A stretch of 46,882 bases of DNA from an uncultured Bacilli bacterium (GCA_934096705.1 CAKOMR010000010.1:1-46882); one strand, 5' to 3'; counted from the stretch's first letter, positions 29,180 through 38,833 are shown. The notes: a model not told the origin generated them from the sequence alone. Program-made: numbers and translations.

Positions 29180-30190
29180 AAAGTTTCTTTTGGCTTTTTC
29201 GTAATTAAAAAATATTCCACCAATTATCATTGGAGCATAATAATCTATCACACGCCACAAAATTAGCGAAACAGATAAATATTTAGTTGGTATAACAAAT
29301 TCGTTTAAATTAATAAAAGCATATTCCATCCCACCAGTACCACCTGGTATTGGTACAAATGAGCCTATCATAAATGTAAATATCGCTATTGATAATGTTA
29401 CTAAATAATTATTGTATGGACTACCCAAAGCTTTAAAAACAAAAAATGGAACAGAAAATGATAGTGCTAAAGCAAGGCTTTCGAGTAAAACAAGTTTAAA
29501 AAAATATGGTCTATTTTTAACAAGATCTTTATAGCCAGTTTGATAATCTTCCAATGACTTACATATATTTAAAGTAGTTTTTTCCTTATTTTTTACAAGT
29601 TTAAATTTTACGCATATTCCTACGAAAAATCCACAAACCTTTTCACAAATACTAATTTTATAAGAAAGAAAAATAACAACAAATAAAAGTGTATAATTTA
29701 TTACAAAGCCAAGCACTAAAACAATTTTTAAAAAGCCCGTTGGATTAATAAAATGGAAAATTGTATTGCAAATTATACTAAGTATAGAAAGAAGAACAAC
29801 CGAAGATTGTAAAATAATAAAATGTTTTACCAAAACTGTTGATCCATCAAGGTAACTTACACCTTCCTTTTTCATTTCAAGAAGTTGAAGTGGTTGACCA
29901 CCAGATGAAAAAGGCGTAATACCATTAAAAAATTTAGTCATTAAATAAAGTTTCAAAGCACTCTTATATGAATAGTTTTTTTTATGTTTATTAATTAAAA
30001 TTTTCATTAGTAAAGTTTCTAGTAAAAAATATCCTATAAAAAAAAGTATCGCAAAAAAAAGCCAAAACAAATTCGCAGACTTTAATACTTCAATAGAAAT
30101 TTTATAATTATCCTTTAAAAAATACCATATTAATAATATAGATATAATTAAAACAACACAGGTGTTAAAATAAACTTTACTTTTTTTCAT
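29156..30190 (-). CDS. UPF0104 / LPG-synthase-type integral membrane protein
   Basis: About 344 residues, seven to eight membrane helices. The family marks are 'GSFVPIPGGTGGMEYAFINL' near the C-terminus and 'GGQPLQLLEMKKEGVSYLDG' in the middle. This is the transmembrane half of MprF/AglD-type flippases, without the soluble aminoacyl-transferase domain, so lipid or lipid-linked sugar flipping is the usual proposal. The open frame extends to a TTG at 30208, but that overlaps the -10 box; the ATG at 30190 gives a nearly leaderless start about 11 bases from the expected transcript start. Confidence 0.85.
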   Translation of the reverse strand: MKKSKVYFNTCVVLIISILLIWYFLKDNYKISIEVLKSANLFWLFFAILFFIGYFLLETLLMKILINKHKKNYSYKSALKLYLMTKFFNGITPFSSGGQPLQLLEMKKEGVSYLDGSTVLVKHFIILQSSVVLLSILSIICNTIFHFINPTGFLKIVLVLGFVINYTLLFVVIFLSYKISICEKVCGFFVGICVKFKLVKNKEKTTLNICKSLEDYQTGYKDLVKNRPYFFKLVLLESLALALSFSVPFFVFKALGSPYNNYLVTLSIAIFTFMIGSFVPIPGGTGGMEYAFINLNEFVIPTKYLSVSLILWRVIDYYAPMIIGGIFFNYEKAKRNFKSIENKL

Positions 30191-30207
30191 AACATAATCA
30201 CAATACA

Positions 30208-30236
30208 ATTATACTATTCATATTTAAAAATATCAA
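30208..30236 (-). promoter_or_regulatory. Promoter of the UPF0104 gene
   Basis: Minus strand TTGATA (30231-30236), 17-base spacer, TATAAT (30208-30213). Its position rules out the upstream TTG start. Confidence 0.65.
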
Positions 30237-30252
30237 ATTTTATTTATAGACT

Positions 30253-30278
30253 AAAAAAATTCTTGTAAAAACCAAGAA
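30253..30278 (-). terminator. Intrinsic terminator after phosphoketolase
   Basis: TTCTTG (30260-30265) and CAAGAA (30273-30278) form the stem; seven T follow in the minus direction. Confidence 0.65.
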
Positions 30279-30282
30279 CTTT

Positions 30283-32619
30283 TTATTTATTAAATTTCCA
30301 ATCTCTAACTTCCTTCATATCAATTCCATATCTTTTAATATAGGAATTATGTTTTCTTAAACAATCTTCACAATAATCAATTACTTCATATTTGCCTTTA
30401 ATTTTAACATATTTTAAAGCATTAATTACAATGTTAAATCTATCTATCCTATTTCTTACTCTCATATCAAATGGAGTTGTAATTGTACCCTCTTCAATAT
30501 AACCAAAAACGTGCATATTTTGGTTCTTACGATTATAAGTTAGTTCATGAATTAAATTTGGATATCCATGAAATGCAAAGATAATTGGTTTATCTACAGT
30601 AAATAATCTATCATACTCTTTATCAGTTAAGCCATGAGGATGTGAAAGATTTGATTCAAGACGCATTAAGTCAATTACATTTACTACTCTTACTTTAAGA
30701 TTTGGAAGTTTTTTTGATAATATATCATAAGCCGCTATAACTTCAACAGTAGGAGTATCGCCACAACATGCAAGCACTACATCTGGACTTCCTTTATCAT
30801 TTGAACACCATTCAAATTTGCCTATACCTTTTGTACAATGTTTGATTGCTTCACTCATTGATAACCATTGAAATGATGGATGTTTCGAAGCGACAATAAC
30901 ATTTATATAATCACTAGTATTTAAACAGTGGTCTGTACATGATAAAAGCGTATTTGCATCAATTGGTAAATAAACTCTTACAATTTCGCTTTTTTTAGTA
31001 ACAATATGATTTAAAAATCCTGGATCTTGATGAGTATATCCATTATGATCCTGCTGCCAAATATGACTAGTTAAAATATAATTTAATGATGGTATACTTT
31101 TTCTCCAAGAAATTTCCCTACACATTTTAAGCCATTTAGCATGCTGTGATGCCATAGAATCTACAATTCTAACAAAAGCTTCATAAGAATCAAAGATTCC
31201 ATGTCTTCCAGTTAAAATATATCCTTCAAGTAGTCCCTCACAAACGTGTTCTGATAAAAATGAATCAATTACTCTACCACTATTATTTAAGTACTCATCG
31301 TAGTCATAAATATTTCCGGAAAACTGTCTATTTGTGACTTCAAAAACATGATTAAGTCTATTTGATAGTGCTTCGTCTGGACTAAATAATCTAAAATTAT
31401 CTGGATTCTTAGCAATTACATCTCTTAAATAAAATCCCAAATTCATCATATCTTGAGCAACTACACTTCCATGACTAGTTTGAACTTCATAGTTTCTAAA
31501 ATCAGGTAATTTAAGCTTATGATAACATACTCCCCCATTTGCATAAGGGCTTGCTCCCATTAATTTATTTTCTACTGGTAAAATACTTTTTATAGATTTT
31601 TTTACATGACCATTTTTATCAAAAAGCTTTTCGGGATGATAACTTTTAAGCCAAGATTCTAAAACACTTAAACTATCAGGATTATTTTCACATACATTTA
31701 CAGGAACTTGATGTGCTCTAAATGTGCCCTCAATATTTTTGCCATCAAATACTTTAGGACAAGTCCAACCTTTTGGAGTTTTTAATATAATAAATGGATA
31801 ATAAAATCTTTTAACATTTTCTTTGTTTTCATTTACTTTTTTTATTTTTATAAATCTTTTCATTGCATAATCTAAAGCCACATGCATTTTTTCATGAGGA
31901 TTTAAAGCTTTAGTTACGTCAACAATAATAGGCTCATAACCATATCCATAAATTAAACTAGTTAGTTCTTCATCAGTAATTCTCGAAAATATCGAAGGAT
32001 TAGCAATTTTATATCCATTCAAATTAAGTATTGGTAAAACAAAACCATCAGTTTTAGGATTTATAAATTTATTTAAATGAAGACTTGTTGCAAGAGGACC
32101 AGTTTCCATCTCTCCATCACCAATAACACAAGCTGCAATAAGATTAGGATTATCTAAAACTGCGCCGTAAGCATGAGCTACACTATACCCAAGTTCTCCG
32201 CCCTCATTTATAGAACCAGGAGTTTCAGGAGCAGCATGTGATGGTATTCCTCCAGGAAAAGAAAACTGTTTAAATAATTTCTTTAAACCTTCTTCGTCTT
32301 CGGTAATTTCTGGATAGAATTTTGTATAAGTACCCTCAAGGTAAACATTTGCTACAACAGCATTTCCACCATGACCTGGACCACATACATAAATCATATC
32401 TTGATTATATTTTTTTATAATATAATTTAAATGCGTATAAATAAAGTTTTGTGAAGGTACAGTTCCCCAGTGACCTACTAGTTTCTTTTTTATATCAGAA
32501 AATTCTAATTTACGTTTTAAAAGTGGGTTATCAAGTAAATATAATTGACATGCAGACAAGTAATTTGCGGCTCTAAAGTATTCATCTAGCGCTTCAATCT
32601 CATTTTTTTTAAGTACCAT
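30283..32619 (-). CDS. xfp: Xylulose-5-phosphate/fructose-6-phosphate phosphoketolase
   Basis: About 778 residues, full length for the family. Thiamine-diphosphate enzyme that splits xylulose 5-phosphate (and often fructose 6-phosphate) with phosphate into acetyl phosphate plus a triose or tetrose phosphate. Signatures: 'GPGHGGNAVVANVYLEG', 'FPGGIPSHAAPETPGSINEG', 'GELGYSVAHAYGA' and the cofactor motif 'VIGDGEMETGPLATS'. The ATG at 32628 lies on the AAAGGG site, so the ATG at 32619 is preferred. It indicates heterofermentative or bifid-shunt-like sugar breakdown. Single-gene unit. Confidence 0.97.
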   Translation of the reverse strand: MVLKKNEIEALDEYFRAANYLSACQLYLLDNPLLKRKLEFSDIKKKLVGHWGTVPSQNFIYTHLNYIIKKYNQDMIYVCGPGHGGNAVVANVYLEGTYTKFYPEITEDEEGLKKLFKQFSFPGGIPSHAAPETPGSINEGGELGYSVAHAYGAVLDNPNLIAACVIGDGEMETGPLATSLHLNKFINPKTDGFVLPILNLNGYKIANPSIFSRITDEELTSLIYGYGYEPIIVDVTKALNPHEKMHVALDYAMKRFIKIKKVNENKENVKRFYYPFIILKTPKGWTCPKVFDGKNIEGTFRAHQVPVNVCENNPDSLSVLESWLKSYHPEKLFDKNGHVKKSIKSILPVENKLMGASPYANGGVCYHKLKLPDFRNYEVQTSHGSVVAQDMMNLGFYLRDVIAKNPDNFRLFSPDEALSNRLNHVFEVTNRQFSGNIYDYDEYLNNSGRVIDSFLSEHVCEGLLEGYILTGRHGIFDSYEAFVRIVDSMASQHAKWLKMCREISWRKSIPSLNYILTSHIWQQDHNGYTHQDPGFLNHIVTKKSEIVRVYLPIDANTLLSCTDHCLNTSDYINVIVASKHPSFQWLSMSEAIKHCTKGIGKFEWCSNDKGSPDVVLACCGDTPTVEVIAAYDILSKKLPNLKVRVVNVIDLMRLESNLSHPHGLTDKEYDRLFTVDKPIIFAFHGYPNLIHELTYNRKNQNMHVFGYIEEGTITTPFDMRVRNRIDRFNIVINALKYVKIKGKYEVIDYCEDCLRKHNSYIKRYGIDMKEVRDWKFNK

Positions 32620-32642
32620 TTCTATCATCCCTTTACTATCTA

Positions 32643-32671
32643 ATTATATAAAAAAAATAGATTACAATCAA
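32643..32671 (-). promoter_or_regulatory. Promoter of xfp, embedded in a terminator
   Basis: Minus strand TTGATT (32666-32671), 17-base spacer, TATAAT (32643-32648). The -35 falls within the hairpin that ends the preceding gene. Confidence 0.65.
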
Positions 32672-32682
32672 TCTATTTTTTT
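32651..32682 (-). terminator. Intrinsic terminator after the COG2509 oxidoreductase
   Basis: AAAAAAATAGATT (32651-32663) pairs with AATCTATTTTTTT (32670-32682) around a six-base loop, giving a T-run in either direction. Confidence 0.8.
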
Positions 32683-32697
32683 AGCTTAATTATTTGA

Positions 32698-34257
32698 TTA
32701 CTTTTTATCTGGATAATACTTTTCCATAAATATTTTAGCCATTTTGATGCCTTCGATAGCACTTGTGGTAATTCCTCCAGCGTAACCAGAGCCTTCACCA
32801 ATTGGATAAAGTCCCTTTACACTTGATGACATATCTTCATTTCTTATAAATTTTACCGGAGAACTTGTTCGACTTTCAACTGCGGCTATTAAAGTATTTT
32901 CATCATTAAAGCCTTTTATTTTATGTGAAAAATTATCTATTGCCTCTTTAAGTGAATCATTAATTTCTTTAGGAAATATTTCATTAATATTTGTGTATTT
33001 AGTTTGACCTTTTATTTTTAAATTATTAAAACTTTTCTCATTTATAGTGCTATTTTTATAATCACTGAATGTTTGAATAGGAATACATCCATTACCAAGA
33101 GCATAGGCTTTTTCTTCTAAAAATTCTTGAAATTTTAATCCATCTAAAACATTAGAACCATAATCTTTATCTGATACAGTTACAATAATAGCGCTATTAC
33201 TTACTCCACTGTCACGGGATGAATAACTCATACCATTTATTGATAGATGCTTTTCTTCACTCGAAGAATTTACTACATACCCTCCTGGGCACATGCAAAA
33301 TGAATATACACCCCTATTACTGCTAGATTTAAAGGTAAGTTTATACTCTGCATGAGGTAAATATTTACTAAACTTACCATACTGATTTTCATCTATTAAC
33401 TTTTCATCATGCATAATCCTAATTCCTACAGCAAAAGGTTTATTTTCCATGGCAACATTTTTTTCATGCAATAATTTAAAGGTTTCTTTTGCACTATGGC
33501 CAGTTGCTAAAACTAGATTATCAGTTTCATAAGTTTTATCATTATTAATAATAAAACCTTTTACTTTATTATTTTCTATAATTATATCTGTAAGCATACT
33601 AGAAAAGTAAATTTGTCCACCATTTTCAATAATTTTATTTCTAATATTTCTAACAATTTTTTCAAGTTCATCAGTACCTAAATGTGGATGATTTGAATAT
33701 AAAATATCTTCTTTAGCACCATTTTCATAAAATATTTTTAAAACAAGTGATATTAAGCCATCTTTATCTTTAATATTTGTCATAAGCTTGCCATCAGAAA
33801 ATGTACCTGCTCCACCTTCTCCGAATAAAACATTAGAATTTAAATTGAGTTTGTTATTATCCCAAAAATTTTGTACATCATTTTTTCTTTCCTCGACGCA
33901 TTTTCCTCTTTCAAATAGGCGAACATTATATCCATTTATTGATAATATATATGCGCAAAAAAGTCCCGATGGACCAGCACCTATAATATCTATAAAGCCT
34001 AAAAGTTTTTCATTACCCGTTGTAGTAAGTTTATTTTCTTTTTCTTCGTACAAAAAGATATTATCATTTAAATGAATTTTTTCATTTGAATCAATAACTA
34101 CATCATATACATAAAATATATCATTTTTATTTCTTGCATCAATTGACTTATGTAATATTTTGATTATTTTAAAATTACTAGTTCTAACTTTTTTTTGTAC
34201 TTCTAAAAATAAATCATCATTTAAAACAGAAACTTTAACATTTTTAACTCTTATCAT
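32698..34257 (-). CDS. FAD-dependent dehydrogenase, COG2509 type
   Basis: 519 residues. After about 90 residues of N-terminal domain, the dinucleotide-binding motif appears in 'IDIIGAGPSGLFCAYILSING', followed by 'LFGEGGAGTFSDGKL', 'LATGHSAKETF' and the C-terminal flavin contact 'GLYPIGEGSGYAGGITTSAIEG'. It matches the uncharacterised COG2509 flavoproteins of Bacillota; the substrate is unknown. It overlaps the HI0933-type gene by 14 bases, so two flavoproteins are co-expressed. Confidence 0.88.
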   Translation of the reverse strand: MIRVKNVKVSVLNDDLFLEVQKKVRTSNFKIIKILHKSIDARNKNDIFYVYDVVIDSNEKIHLNDNIFLYEEKENKLTTTGNEKLLGFIDIIGAGPSGLFCAYILSINGYNVRLFERGKCVEERKNDVQNFWDNNKLNLNSNVLFGEGGAGTFSDGKLMTNIKDKDGLISLVLKIFYENGAKEDILYSNHPHLGTDELEKIVRNIRNKIIENGGQIYFSSMLTDIIIENNKVKGFIINNDKTYETDNLVLATGHSAKETFKLLHEKNVAMENKPFAVGIRIMHDEKLIDENQYGKFSKYLPHAEYKLTFKSSSNRGVYSFCMCPGGYVVNSSSEEKHLSINGMSYSSRDSGVSNSAIIVTVSDKDYGSNVLDGLKFQEFLEEKAYALGNGCIPIQTFSDYKNSTINEKSFNNLKIKGQTKYTNINEIFPKEINDSLKEAIDNFSHKIKGFNDENTLIAAVESRTSSPVKFIRNEDMSSSVKGLYPIGEGSGYAGGITTSAIEGIKMAKIFMEKYYPDKK

Positions 34258-35443
34258 TTATATCACTTCCCGCTAAAAAGCCTGTAATAAAGCACATAAA
34301 TAAGTTATAACCACCACAGTCTCCCGTAAGATCAATTACTTCTCCTGTAAAATATAAACCATCAATAAGTTTCGACATCATAGTTTTTGTATTAATTTCT
34401 TTTAAAGGTACGCCACCCATAGTTACTTGCGCTTTATCAAAACCATTTACATCATAAACATTCATTTCAAATGAAGTCAAATATTTTTTTAAAAGGGATT
34501 TTTCATTTTGAGATAAATCAATATATCTTTTTTCTTCACTTATCTTAAGTTCCTTTAAAATATATTTTAAGATTTTATAATTAATAATACTTTCAAACAT
34601 ATTTATTATAGATAAATCTTTTAACATATTTGCTCTATTATTAACAAAACTATCATAATCATTTACAAATGGTAAAAAGTCTATTTTTATTTTTTCACTT
34701 TTGTGAGTATCTAGACCTTTAGCAACAATTCCACTTAACTGGAAAATGCATATTCCTGAAAGGCCATAATCTACAAACTGAAGTTCACCCTCTTCAGTTT
34801 TAATTAATTTATCATTTTCATATAAAGAAACTTTTGCATGATTTTTTACCCCAGATAACTCTTTTATTGAATTAGTTTTTAACTGAACAAGATGTGGATA
34901 TAAATTTGTCACGTGATGTCCTAATAAAAAGATAACATCATAAATACTTCCATCACTACCAGTCTTAGGAAAACTTTTTCCACCACAGGCAATTACAAGT
35001 TTATCGCATGTATATTTATCATTTACTATAAATTTTTTATCTTTTTTTATCTTTTCAACTTTTTCATTTAAAATAAATTTAACTCCTAAACTTAGGCATT
35101 TTTTATAAAGTAAATTGCAAAAAGAAGATGCAGAAAATGAATATGGATAATAATATCCATTAACATTTATGGGGTAAATGCCAACATTTTCATATAAGTT
35201 TTTTAAAGTTTTATCTTTATTATCTTCATTTATAATTTCATTAATAAGATTTTCATCATCAGAATAATAATATTTTTCTGAAAAATTTTCATTAAAATAA
35301 TTACATCTTCCACTACCAGTTAACAAAAGTTTTTTTCCTACTTTATCATTCCTATCAATTATAGTAACATTATTATTTTTATTTTTAGCATTAATTGCAC
35401 ACATCATTCCCGAAGGACCAGCGCCAATAATTATTATATCCAT
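34244..35443 (-). CDS. HI0933/BaiN-family flavoprotein
   Basis: 399 residues. 'MDIIIIGAGPSGMMCAINA' binds FAD, 'VGKKLLLTGSGRCNYFNENF' is the family hallmark, and the end reads 'LTGDCGGYNLFMCFITGFLAGS'. 'VTMGGVPLKEIN' is also typical. Members are annotated as NAD(P)/FAD-dependent oxidoreductases, with a bile-acid relative in gut clostridia; the substrate here is not predictable. GGAGG before the ATG. First gene of a two-gene operon. Confidence 0.92.
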   Translation of the reverse strand: MDIIIIGAGPSGMMCAINAKNKNNNVTIIDRNDKVGKKLLLTGSGRCNYFNENFSEKYYYSDDENLINEIINEDNKDKTLKNLYENVGIYPINVNGYYYPYSFSASSFCNLLYKKCLSLGVKFILNEKVEKIKKDKKFIVNDKYTCDKLVIACGGKSFPKTGSDGSIYDVIFLLGHHVTNLYPHLVQLKTNSIKELSGVKNHAKVSLYENDKLIKTEEGELQFVDYGLSGICIFQLSGIVAKGLDTHKSEKIKIDFLPFVNDYDSFVNNRANMLKDLSIINMFESIINYKILKYILKELKISEEKRYIDLSQNEKSLLKKYLTSFEMNVYDVNGFDKAQVTMGGVPLKEINTKTMMSKLIDGLYFTGEVIDLTGDCGGYNLFMCFITGFLAGSDINDKS

Positions 35444-35460
35444 TTTTCCTCCATAGTAGT

Positions 35461-35469
35461 ATTATAACA
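35461..35469 (-). promoter_or_regulatory. Extended -10 of the HI0933-type operon
   Basis: Minus strand TGTTATAAT (35461-35469) with no good -35; it directly follows the T-run of the preceding terminator. Confidence 0.45.
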
Positions 35470-35490
35470 AAAAAATCCCAAAAAGGATTT
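35469..35490 (-). terminator. Intrinsic terminator of the ABC transporter operon
   Basis: AAATCC (35473-35478), six-base loop, GGATTT (35485-35490), then T-run in the minus direction; overlaps the stop codon. Confidence 0.7.
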
Positions 35491-36097
35491 AGTTTAGATT
35501 AATTTTATAATATTTAAAAATAATAAATAAAAATATAAGCATTAATATAATAAGTGCATAAAAATTATAAAATAGCATTACTATAAAAGAAAAAATAAAT
35601 GTAATTAAAAGTTTTATTGTATCTTTCATTTTGAATGATAAAATAAAAACTTCCATTACTACTAAAAAAAGATAGATAGTTATATAAAAAATATAATATT
35701 TTATATCAAAAATAACATCTTTGAATAATAAAAATTTAAATATAAATAATAGCGTTCTATATATTACAGTAAATAAAACTAACACAATAACTTTATTTTT
35801 AATTCTTACCTTTGAACTTATTCTTAATATTATATTTGAATAAAAATTATTTATGTCATACATAAAATAATCATAAACAAAAAATATATTTAAAAAAATA
35901 GAAAATATATTTAAAAGTAAAAATGATCCTTTATTATGCTTCGGAAATCCTATTAAACTTAAAAATAGATTTTGAAAAACTACTTGTGAACTTAAAGATT
36001 TAATAATATAAAAAATCATTATAAAAATCAGGTAGATAATAGTCCAAATTATCAATTTTTTTAAAGTTTGTTTTAGAATATTAAATTCTAGTTTCAT
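35489..36097 (-). CDS. ABC module membrane protein, last gene
   Basis: 202 residues, six or so strongly hydrophobic segments, rich in Ile, Phe and Tyr, no recognised motif. It overlaps the preceding membrane protein gene by 17 bases and ends the operon at a terminator. Probably part of the transporter's membrane portion or an accessory/immunity protein. Confidence 0.6.
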   Translation of the reverse strand: MKLEFNILKQTLKKLIIWTIIYLIFIMIFYIIKSLSSQVVFQNLFLSLIGFPKHNKGSFLLLNIFSIFLNIFFVYDYFMYDINNFYSNIILRISSKVRIKNKVIVLVLFTVIYRTLLFIFKFLLFKDVIFDIKYYIFYITIYLFLVVMEVFILSFKMKDTIKLLITFIFSFIVMLFYNFYALIILMLIFLFIIFKYYKINLN

Positions 36098-36821
36098 AAA
36101 TATTTCTCCCGTTAAAAATAAGGTAATTTAAAAATTTATTAATTATCAATAAAAACAAAATTGTAGTAATTGAACATAAAACATTTAAGAAAAATGAGTT
36201 GAAATTTACATTAAGTAGAAACGTTTGATATAAAAGTGGCATTTCATAAAAATGAACAATAGTTTTGCTACAATTTATCATAAAGAATGGTAAAATATTC
36301 ACTATAAATACAATATAATTATACTTATCAAACAAATAAAACAATTTATAAATACATTGATTTGATATTAAATATAAAAAAAAATTTCTTAATAATTTAA
36401 ATGTTAAATAAAAAATTATATTTAATCCATATTCATTCATATAAGTACTATAATTTCCATGTGAAAAAATAAAACACATTGAAAAAATAATAATTATATA
36501 CAATAAATAAGTATATGTAAAAATATATAACATGTTTAATGTATTATTTTTTATGTAATTTTTGTTATTAGTACGAATAATGTAATTAGTATTATTTGAA
36601 AAACTTTTAAGATAATAGAAAGATAAAACAAACGTTACCAAGAAAAGCATTACATTATTTATATCTCTTCCTGTTAAGACATCCAATCTTTGCCATATAT
36701 TTTTTGAAAAGCAGTTAATACTTGTAACACCAGATATCAAAACAAAAGTAATAAATATTATCACGCCCTGCTTGCCAGATAAAAACTCGTATAATTGCTG
36801 CGCTCTATAATTCTTTTTCAC
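36081..36821 (-). CDS. ABC module membrane protein (probable permease)
   Basis: 246 residues with about six membrane helices. It overlaps the ATPase gene by 17 bases, suggesting it is a direct partner. Its N-terminus ('KNYRAQQLYEFLSGKQGVIIFITFVLIS') begins with an amphipathic stretch before helix 1, as in ABC-2 type permeases. No family could be named. Confidence 0.6.
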   Translation of the reverse strand: MKKNYRAQQLYEFLSGKQGVIIFITFVLISGVTSINCFSKNIWQRLDVLTGRDINNVMLFLVTFVLSFYYLKSFSNNTNYIIRTNNKNYIKNNTLNMLYIFTYTYLLYIIIIFSMCFIFSHGNYSTYMNEYGLNIIFYLTFKLLRNFFLYLISNQCIYKLFYLFDKYNYIVFIVNILPFFMINCSKTIVHFYEMPLLYQTFLLNVNFNSFFLNVLCSITTILFLLIINKFLNYLIFNGRNIYETRI

Positions 36822-37434
36822 TCAAAACGCCACCATCTAAATAATAAATTTTATCACATAGATTTTTTAAATCATCAATTATATGCGTACTTACTATAAT
36901 TATTTTATCTTTTTTTATACGCTTAAAGTATTCAATCAGTTTTTTTACAGTAGCATTTTCTATTCCATTAAAAGGCTCATCTAAAATAATTATATCAGGA
37001 TTTTCCATAATTGCTTGAGCTATACCAAGTTTTTGTTTCATTCCTAGTGAATATTCACTATACTTTTTATCTTTTTCATTAAGTAAATTTACTATATCTA
37101 AAGATTTAAATATTTCTTGATCAGAAATTCTATTTTGGATTTTTGCAAGTAACCTTAAATTTTCTAAGCCAGTTAAATTGGGAAAAAATGATGGAGTTTC
37201 AATTTGACCTCTTAAAAAAGGCAATGATGATAATTTTTCATATTCAACATCATCATATAAAACCTTTCCTTCGTGTGAATATAATCCACTTATAATTTTT
37301 AATAAAACACTTTTCCCACTACCATTTCTTCCGTATAAGCCATAAATTTTGCCCGAAGAAAATTTTATATTTACATCAGTTAATACTTTGATTTTTCCAA
37401 ATGACTTGCTAACATTTTCTAGCTTAATTTCCAT
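36805..37434 (-). CDS. ABC transporter ATP-binding protein
   Basis: 209 residues. Walker A 'GLYGRNGSGKSVLL', signature 'YSLGMKQKLGIAQAI' (the LGMKQ form typical of ABC-2/bacitracin-type exporters), Walker B 'DIIILDEPFNGIE' and H-loop 'IIVSTHIIDD'. It overlaps the 293-residue membrane gene by one base and the next membrane gene by 17, so the three are surely one system. Confidence 0.95.
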   Translation of the reverse strand: MEIKLENVSKSFGKIKVLTDVNIKFSSGKIYGLYGRNGSGKSVLLKIISGLYSHEGKVLYDDVEYEKLSSLPFLRGQIETPSFFPNLTGLENLRLLAKIQNRISDQEIFKSLDIVNLLNEKDKKYSEYSLGMKQKLGIAQAIMENPDIIILDEPFNGIENATVKKLIEYFKRIKKDKIIIVSTHIIDDLKNLCDKIYYLDGGVLSEKEL

Positions 37435-38315
37435 TATTTTTCATCCCTTTCTGAATACTTTATGAATTTTTCCTTATCTTTGTAAACTAAATATAATATT
37501 ATGTAAGATATTATTAAAAGTATCAAAGGAACTATTGAAGATGAAAACATACCATATACATCATTAAATGCAAAGAAATTAATTATGTTAAATATACTGC
37601 CATAAGATTTTTTATAAACTAAATATATAAAATAAAATACTGCACTTTCAAAGAAAATTTCAATTCCAAGAATTGTTAAAAATGAGCAAACTATAGATAG
37701 AAAAATATTTTTAAATTTTCTTACCCAAATAAGGCTTATATTTGTATATAAGTTTAAGTGAATTAAAACATTAATTATATACAAAAGAATAAATAAAATA
37801 GGATTTGCCATTGTTTTTGCTTGCCAAGATACACTATCAACATTTAATGGACCAATTCCTTTATAATAAATAAAACAAAAAGCATATGCTATAATTATAA
37901 TTAATGGTAATAAAAATATATGGTCTATAGATTTTTTATAAATATTAAACATTATATCTTTGTAACTAGTTCTTACAATTTCATTTTTAATTGCTCCACT
38001 TTTAACATAACTCGAAGCATAAGTGCTAGAAAATACTATGCAAATTAATATTATCACATACGTATAAACTCCAATACCCAATATAAAAGCATCACTAAAC
38101 ATATAATATGCAGATCCAAAGGAAATATCTTTATTTATCAAATCTTGACAATACTGAGATTCGATTTCAAACTCTTTTGATAAGCATTTTTCTCTATTAA
38201 TGTTTTGCAAAGCCACAACATTTTTTTCATTTTTAACATATTTACTAAAATTAAAAACTGTTAATAAACATAATAAAGCAAAAGTAATAATATAAATTAA
38301 TTTTCGTTTTTTCAA
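37434..38315 (-). CDS. ABC module membrane protein, first gene
   Basis: 293 residues with about six membrane helices. An extracytoplasmic loop after helix 1 holds two Cys ('NREKCLSKEF', 'SQYCQDLI') that could pair. It starts with TTG behind a strong AGGAGG. It is the first transporter gene, about 50 bases downstream of the small secreted protein gene. Confidence 0.65.
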   Translation of the reverse strand: MKKRKLIYIITFALLCLLTVFNFSKYVKNEKNVVALQNINREKCLSKEFEIESQYCQDLINKDISFGSAYYMFSDAFILGIGVYTYVIILICIVFSSTYASSYVKSGAIKNEIVRTSYKDIMFNIYKKSIDHIFLLPLIIIIAYAFCFIYYKGIGPLNVDSVSWQAKTMANPILFILLYIINVLIHLNLYTNISLIWVRKFKNIFLSIVCSFLTILGIEIFFESAVFYFIYLVYKKSYGSIFNIINFFAFNDVYGMFSSSIVPLILLIISYIILYLVYKDKEKFIKYSERDEK

Positions 38316-38335
38316 CTTTACCTCCTAAAACAACA

Positions 38336-38345
38336 AGCTTGGTTG
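38336..38345. repeat. Left half of an inverted repeat flanking the secreted-protein gene
   Basis: Ten bases (AGCTTGGTTG) that are the exact reverse complement of 38824-38833, one on each side of the 138-residue gene. Confidence 0.5.
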
Positions 38346-38364
38346 ACTAATAAATAAATTTAAT

Positions 38365-38781
38365 TTAAAGTGGATTAATAGTCCAAAAACCTGTATGAGT
38401 TGTTGTAAGAAGTGTTACATCATTTCTCTTTAACATCAATTTAAAATCGTCAGGATAATTTCCACCATATAGTGTTGTAGTTTGACCAGCAACAGTAACT
38501 CTTCCCTCAAATAAATTTCCGGACTCAGTTGCTAGTTTAGTTAAAATTTGGCAATTGTTGCAAGGTGAACTAATTGCTGTATGAGAACCAATATTCTGAT
38601 ATGTTTGATTTTGCCAATCAACTTTTGAACGATAAGGACTATCAGTAAAGCTATTATACTTTAAATCATAATTAAGTGCAACTCCAGAAGCAGTACTATA
38701 TTTATAAGCTTTAGTAACACATAAATCGGAAACTATACATATCGTTAATAGTATTAAAGAATACCTTAATAGTTTAGTCAT
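38365..38781 (-). CDS. Small secreted protein with Cys-x-x-Cys, linked to ABC transporter
   Basis: 138 residues with a Sec-type signal ('LLRYSLILLTICIVSDLCV', likely cleaved near 'TKA'), leaving about 110 residues. The mature part has the only Cys pair (SPCNNC), Gly/Thr-rich strands ('VTVAGQTTTLYGGNYP') and an aromatic end ('TGFWTINPL'). I recognise no family. The position ahead of an ABC exporter with three membrane proteins resembles bacteriocin or peptide loci, but sequence similarity to a known bacteriocin is not evident. AAGGAGG precedes the ATG, and a promoter lies 67 bases upstream. Confidence 0.7.
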   Translation of the reverse strand: MTKLLRYSLILLTICIVSDLCVTKAYKYSTASGVALNYDLKYNSFTDSPYRSKVDWQNQTYQNIGSHTAISSPCNNCQILTKLATESGNLFEGRVTVAGQTTTLYGGNYPDDFKLMLKRNDVTLLTTTHTGFWTINPL

Positions 38782-38823
38782 TTATTATATACCTCCTTTC
38801 CATAAAGAAATATATATTTATAC

Positions 38824-38833
38824 CAACCAAGCT
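38824..38833. repeat. Right half of the inverted repeat
   Basis: CAACCAAGCT, reverse complement of 38336-38345; it falls in the 5' untranslated leader of the secreted-protein gene, so the transcript could pair across the gene. Confidence 0.5.

Noticed and set aside
38365..38781. Lactococcin 972-type bacteriocin
   Set aside because: The secreted size and ABC neighbour are suggestive, but the sequence lacks the family's motifs and the operon has the wrong membrane partners.
38336..38833. Terminal inverted repeats of a mobile element
   Set aside because: The repeats are only ten bases, no transposase is present, and one half sits in a promoter leader; a regulatory or chance origin is as likely.
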